This document shows, piece by piece, positions 32,771-35,243 of a stretch of 35,243 nucleotides of DNA; within the stretch, counting starts at the first letter, position 1; the number at the start of each line of letters is the position of its first letter. The notes beneath the pieces were generated by a model that was not told the DNA's origin, ran no database searches, and was given only the letters and a program-made list of their open reading frames with translations. Made by a program: the position numbers and the translations under genes. The DNA is from Verrucomicrobiales bacterium (GTDB lineage Bacteria; Verrucomicrobiota; Verrucomicrobiia; Verrucomicrobiales; Akkermansiaceae), in NCBI GenBank assembly GCA_003527555.1, contig DPWT01000203.1, positions 1 to 35,243 on the forward strand. Direction: 5' to 3'.

Positions 32771-32792
32771 CCCAGCAGCCAGAGGCGCTGGG
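32771..32792 (+). promoter_or_regulatory. GC-rich hairpin in the hppA leader
   Basis: CCCAGC-a-GCC-aga-GGC-GCTGGG folds into a 9-bp stem with one bulged A and a three-base loop. It sits 43 bp before the hppA ATG, directly after a pyrimidine tract (CTCCCTCCCTCC). No T-run follows, so it is more likely a 5' UTR structure than a terminator. The rest of the 382-bp gap (32454-32835) shows no gene. Confidence 0.45.
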
Positions 32793-32835
32793 ATTTGAAT
32801 TATCACCAAATCAAATCACCCACGGAACCATAACC

Positions 32836-33837
32836 ATGAACCCCGTCATCACACCCCTCGCAGGCCTTGCAGGTCTGGGCATTGCATTCCTTATCCTGGC
32901 TAACCTACTCAAACGCCCCGGTGGCGACGGAAAGGTTAAAGCAATCGCCGAAAAGATCCATAAGGGTGCGATGGTATTTATGAAACGTGAATTCATACTT
33001 ATCTCATTTTTTGCAATTATTATTGCTACGTTACTCTTCTTTTTTCAAGAGAGGGATTACGGAAAACATCAGTCTCTGGCATTTATTCTCGGGTGCCTAG
33101 CATCCTCATTCGCCGGATTCGTGGGCATGTTTACCGCAACCCGCGCCAACGTTCGCACTACTCTGGCAGCGCGAGACAATGGTCAAGCTGACGCACTAGG
33201 CGTGGCATTCTTCGGCGGCTCAGTAATGGGACTTACCGTTGCATCAATGGGGTTGATTGGCCTTGGCGGTTTGTTCTTTTTTTATAGAGATAGTCCTCAC
33301 GTAGCTGAAATCATGGAAGGCTTTGCTATGGGGGCTTCACTTGTAGCACTCTTTTACCGTGTCGGTGGCGGGATCTTCACAAAGGCCGCCGATGTGGGTG
33401 CTGATCTCGTCGGCAAAGTAGAGGCCGGTATTCCCGAGGACGATCCCCGCAATCCGGGTGTAATCGCCGACAATGTGGGTGACAATGTGGGTGATGTCGC
33501 TGGCATGGGCTCTGATATTTTTGAATCCTACTGTGGCGCTCAGATTGCCACCATTGCTATCGCCGGTGCAATAGCTGCGGATACTGTTAAAAACCCTAAG
33601 CAAAGTGCCATATTCTTCGAGAAGCTGGGTATAACTGCAGACAAGGCACAAGACCTGATGTATCTGCCTCTGGCTCTCACCACCGTTGGTCTTCTGTGCT
33701 CTGTTCTCGGTATACTACTCGTAAAGATGATGTCTGCAAAAAATCCAGCCAGCGCCCTACGTATTCTGTTTACTTTTGCTCAACATGTACCAGCGCTATT
33801 TGCACCCAATTCAAGCCGCAATTATCTATGCACTTGA
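32836..33837 (+). CDS. hppA: Membrane-bound pyrophosphatase, N-terminal fragment
   Basis: The 333-residue frame begins as a membrane pyrophosphatase (ion-pumping; PPi hydrolysis coupled to H+ or Na+ export). It shows the first membrane helices, the substrate motif DVGADLVGKVEAGIPEDDP (about residues 189-207) and NVGDNVGDVAGMGSD. Full-length family members have about 16 helices and 650-800 residues, so more than half is missing. Family-like sequence ends at about NPASALR (near 33,762); the following about 25 residues are read from the wrong frame of an EamA transporter gene. The residues that distinguish K+-dependent from K+-independent types lie in the missing half, so the pumped ion cannot be predicted. 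As it stands the product would not function. Confidence 0.9.
   Translation: MNPVITPLAGLAGLGIAFLILANLLKRPGGDGKVKAIAEKIHKGAMVFMKREFILISFFAIIIATLLFFFQERDYGKHQSLAFILGCLASSFAGFVGMFTATRANVRTTLAARDNGQADALGVAFFGGSVMGLTVASMGLIGLGGLFFFYRDSPHVAEIMEGFAMGASLVALFYRVGGGIFTKAADVGADLVGKVEAGIPEDDPRNPGVIADNVGDNVGDVAGMGSDIFESYCGAQIATIAIAGAIAADTVKNPKQSAIFFEKLGITADKAQDLMYLPLALTTVGLLCSVLGILLVKMMSAKNPASALRILFTFAQHVPALFAPNSSRNYLCT
33755..33765. other. Suspected chimeric junction (hppA / EamA)
   Basis: Homology-like coding switches here from frame 1 (hppA) to frame 2 (EamA) with no intergenic DNA and no start or stop between. Upstream sequence lacks Shine-Dalgarno motifs, while the next gene downstream has one (GAGGG at 34000-34004). 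Either two genomes were joined by assembly or a deletion or recombination fused two genes. Confidence 0.7.
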
Positions 33838-33973
33838 GCCAGTATGGGCAACAACATACGGCCTCGGCCTCGGCCTTGTTGACTGGAGTACATGGATTCT
33901 GATTGGAGGCGGTGCACTCTTTTTGGGCAACATCGCTGTCGAGTTGTTTACACATGCTGATTCGGAAGAGTAA
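33755..33973 (+). pseudogene. EamA/DMT transporter, C-terminal remnant
   Basis: In a different frame from hppA, about 73 codons read as the last two helices of an EamA-family drug/metabolite transporter: YVFCLLLLNMYQRYLHP, then QAAIIYALEPVWA (the family's most typical segment), then WILIGGGALFLGNIAVELF and a TAA stop. There is no start codon context and no N-terminal part; the frame closes at a TGA at 33728 within hppA. It overlaps the tail of the hppA frame by about 80 bp, where only one of the two can be genuine. Confidence 0.75.
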
Positions 33974-34010
33974 ATGATGGCCACAGTTTCGACATGCATG
34001 AGGGATGCCG

Positions 34011-35195
34011 ATGAGCAATGAAAAGTCAACCAATTTCCAAGGTTTTGGAAGCAAAGCAGTTCACAGCGGAACCAACCATATCGGCGATGCCGTAAACACA
34101 CCAATTTTCCAATCCTCAACTTACAAACTCACCGATGAACGCTATGCTGGATGGGCCGCAGGTGCACAACACACCCTTCTCTACGCCCGTCTTTCAACCG
34201 TGAACTCAGATGCGGTGGCACAAAAACTCACGGCCATGGAAGGCGGCGAAGATGCAGAAACCTTTGCTTCTGGAATGGCAGCAATTTCCACCACCTTGAT
34301 GTCGCTTCTCAGTTCTGGCGACCACATCGTCGCTTCCACCGATGTCTATGGTGGCACATACGGTCTCATGACCGAAGAACTCCCTCGCTTTGGCATCGAA
34401 ACGACCATGACCGATATGCGAGATCCGGCAGCCTACGAAGCAGCCATTCAACCGAACACCAAGATTCTCTACATCGAAACCCTGACCAACCCGGTCTTGA
34501 AAGTCTGCGATATTCCAGCCATGGTTGCCGTCGCAAAGCGACATAATTTGTTGTGCATTATTGACAACACCTTCGCCTCGCCTTGGGGGTGCCAACCGTT
34601 GTCAATGGGTGTTAACTTAGTGATTCATTCAACCACCAAATACCTCGGTGGCCATTCAGACATCATCGGTGGAGCTGTTGTTGGCTCAAAGGAATTAATC
34701 GCCCAAATATTCCCGCGCAAGGTCCACTTCGGCGGTTCACCAGACCCACACAGTTCCTACCTTTTGGAACGGGGCATGAGGACACTTCACGTCCGCATGC
34801 CAACGATTTGTTCCAGTGCAGCCACCCTTGCACAACGTCTTGAAGGACACCCGATGATCGAGCGTGTGAACCATCCATCACTTCCATCCCATGACGATTA
34901 TGAAGTCGCTCAGCGAGTGCTACCCAAGGGCACGGGCATGATTGGATTCGTCGTCAAAGGCGGCGACGAAGCGGCCCTCAAATTCATGCGAGGCCTGTCG
35001 ATCATCTACGAAGCAACAAGCCTTGGTGGAGTTGAGTCATTGGTCGAGTGCCCCTTCAACTCCAGCCATATGATGATTCCAGAAGAGGTCCGACATGCAG
35101 CTGGCTTGGTGCCCGGCTATGTTCGAATGAGCATTGGAATCGAAGACGTGGAAGACCTATGGGCAGATATCGAACGTGGATTTGCGAATGTCTGA
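34011..35195 (+). CDS. Cys/Met-metabolism PLP-dependent enzyme (cystathionine gamma-synthase / gamma-lyase type)
   Basis: From the ATG at 34011 (preceded by GAGGG with a 6-nt spacer; an ATG at 34005 abuts that motif) the product is 394 residues, the normal family length. Seen are TPIFQSSTY, the Tyr/Arg segment LLYARLSTVNSD, ASGMAAIST, IETLTNPVLKVCDI, IDNTFASPWGCQP, and the PLP lysine Lys210 in HSTTKYLGGHSD. The C-terminal segment SLGGVESLVECPFNSSH is also typical. Family members do gamma-replacement or gamma-elimination on homoserine esters, cystathionine or methionine; substrate cannot be fixed from sequence. The gene lies beyond the suspected junction, so it may come from another organism. 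Confidence 0.94.
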   Translation: MSNEKSTNFQGFGSKAVHSGTNHIGDAVNTPIFQSSTYKLTDERYAGWAAGAQHTLLYARLSTVNSDAVAQKLTAMEGGEDAETFASGMAAISTTLMSLLSSGDHIVASTDVYGGTYGLMTEELPRFGIETTMTDMRDPAAYEAAIQPNTKILYIETLTNPVLKVCDIPAMVAVAKRHNLLCIIDNTFASPWGCQPLSMGVNLVIHSTTKYLGGHSDIIGGAVVGSKELIAQIFPRKVHFGGSPDPHSSYLLERGMRTLHVRMPTICSSAATLAQRLEGHPMIERVNHPSLPSHDDYEVAQRVLPKGTGMIGFVVKGGDEAALKFMRGLSIIYEATSLGGVESLVECPFNSSHMMIPEEVRHAAGLVPGYVRMSIGIEDVEDLWADIERGFANV

Positions 35196-35218
35196 ACCCC
35201 CCATTCGAGGAATGACAA

Positions 35219-35243
35219 ATGGATACCAGTGCGCTGATTGCGT
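35219..35243 (+). CDS. Possible start of another gene at the window edge
   Basis: An ATG at 35219 lies 8 nt after GAGG (35207-35210) and opens a frame MDTSALIA that runs off the window. An overlapping ATG at 35212 gives MTNGYQCADC (a CxxC zinc-ribbon-like start) but only 1 nt from the GAGG. Too little sequence to identify either. Confidence 0.3.

Noticed and set aside
33700..33840. A sequencing frameshift within hppA as explanation for the truncation
   Set aside because: A frameshift would leave hppA-like sequence in another frame downstream. Instead the other frame reads as a transporter C-terminus and stops after about 70 codons.
1..35243. tRNA, rRNA, CRISPR arrays, insertion sequences
   Set aside because: The gaps between genes were read by eye; no cloverleaf, rRNA-like stretch, regular repeat-spacer array or transposase was seen. 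A covariance-model scan was not possible.

Overview
The window reads as one contig from a marine-type member of the Verrucomicrobiota (PVC superphylum), up to about position 33.76 kb. Three things suggest this. First, a double-length UvrA carries four ATPase domains, as Chlamydia UvrA does. Second, two Hanks-type kinases share the leader typical of verrucomicrobial kinases (F-x-P...LLxxY...GGMGAVYxARQxSL). Third, Shine-Dalgarno sequences are almost absent before the starts. The assignment rests on protein character only, with no marker-gene comparison. No rRNA, tRNA, CRISPR array or transposase was recognised.

Region 1 (1-12.9 kb, all + strand) concerns the cell envelope and signalling. It starts with the 3' part of an unrecognised gene. 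Next is a MoxR ATPase / DUF58 / membrane transglutaminase operon. A membrane-anchored OmpA-family protein and an M23 (LytM) peptidase follow, 7 bp apart. A transmembrane Ser/Thr kinase with two extracytoplasmic C-type-lectin-like domains comes next, then its paralogue, whose catalytic residues are all substituted (a predicted pseudokinase). The order peptidoglycan-binding protein, peptidoglycan hydrolase, lectin kinase, pseudokinase suggests a surface-sensing module. This is the best candidate for an undescribed system here.

Region 2 (13.0-28.1 kb) is mostly housekeeping. It holds the tandem uvrA, fmt, a subtilisin-like protease, a bifunctional-nuclease-domain protein and a gamma-carbonic-anhydrase-like protein. 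Then come a membrane protein, a short alpha-glucan phosphorylase with Thr at the usual PLP-lysine position, a small lipoprotein, an RppH-like Nudix hydrolase, a small secreted protein and an AsmA-like protein. A 24-nt near-perfect dyad lies between the divergent carbonic-anhydrase-like and membrane-protein genes.

Region 3 (28.2-32.5 kb, + strand) is a likely operon: an ABCG-like half-transporter, a small anchored protein and a large secreted helical protein.

Region 4 (32.5-35.2 kb) has a 382-bp leader with three hairpin-forming repeats and then the N-terminal part of a membrane pyrophosphatase (hppA). At about 33,755-33,765 the pyrophosphatase breaks off inside a conserved stretch and continues, in another frame, as the C-terminal end of an EamA/DMT transporter. 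A Cys/Met-metabolism PLP enzyme follows. This looks like a chimeric junction (assembly artefact or illegitimate recombination), so the last ~1.5 kb should not be assigned to the same organism without read-level proof.
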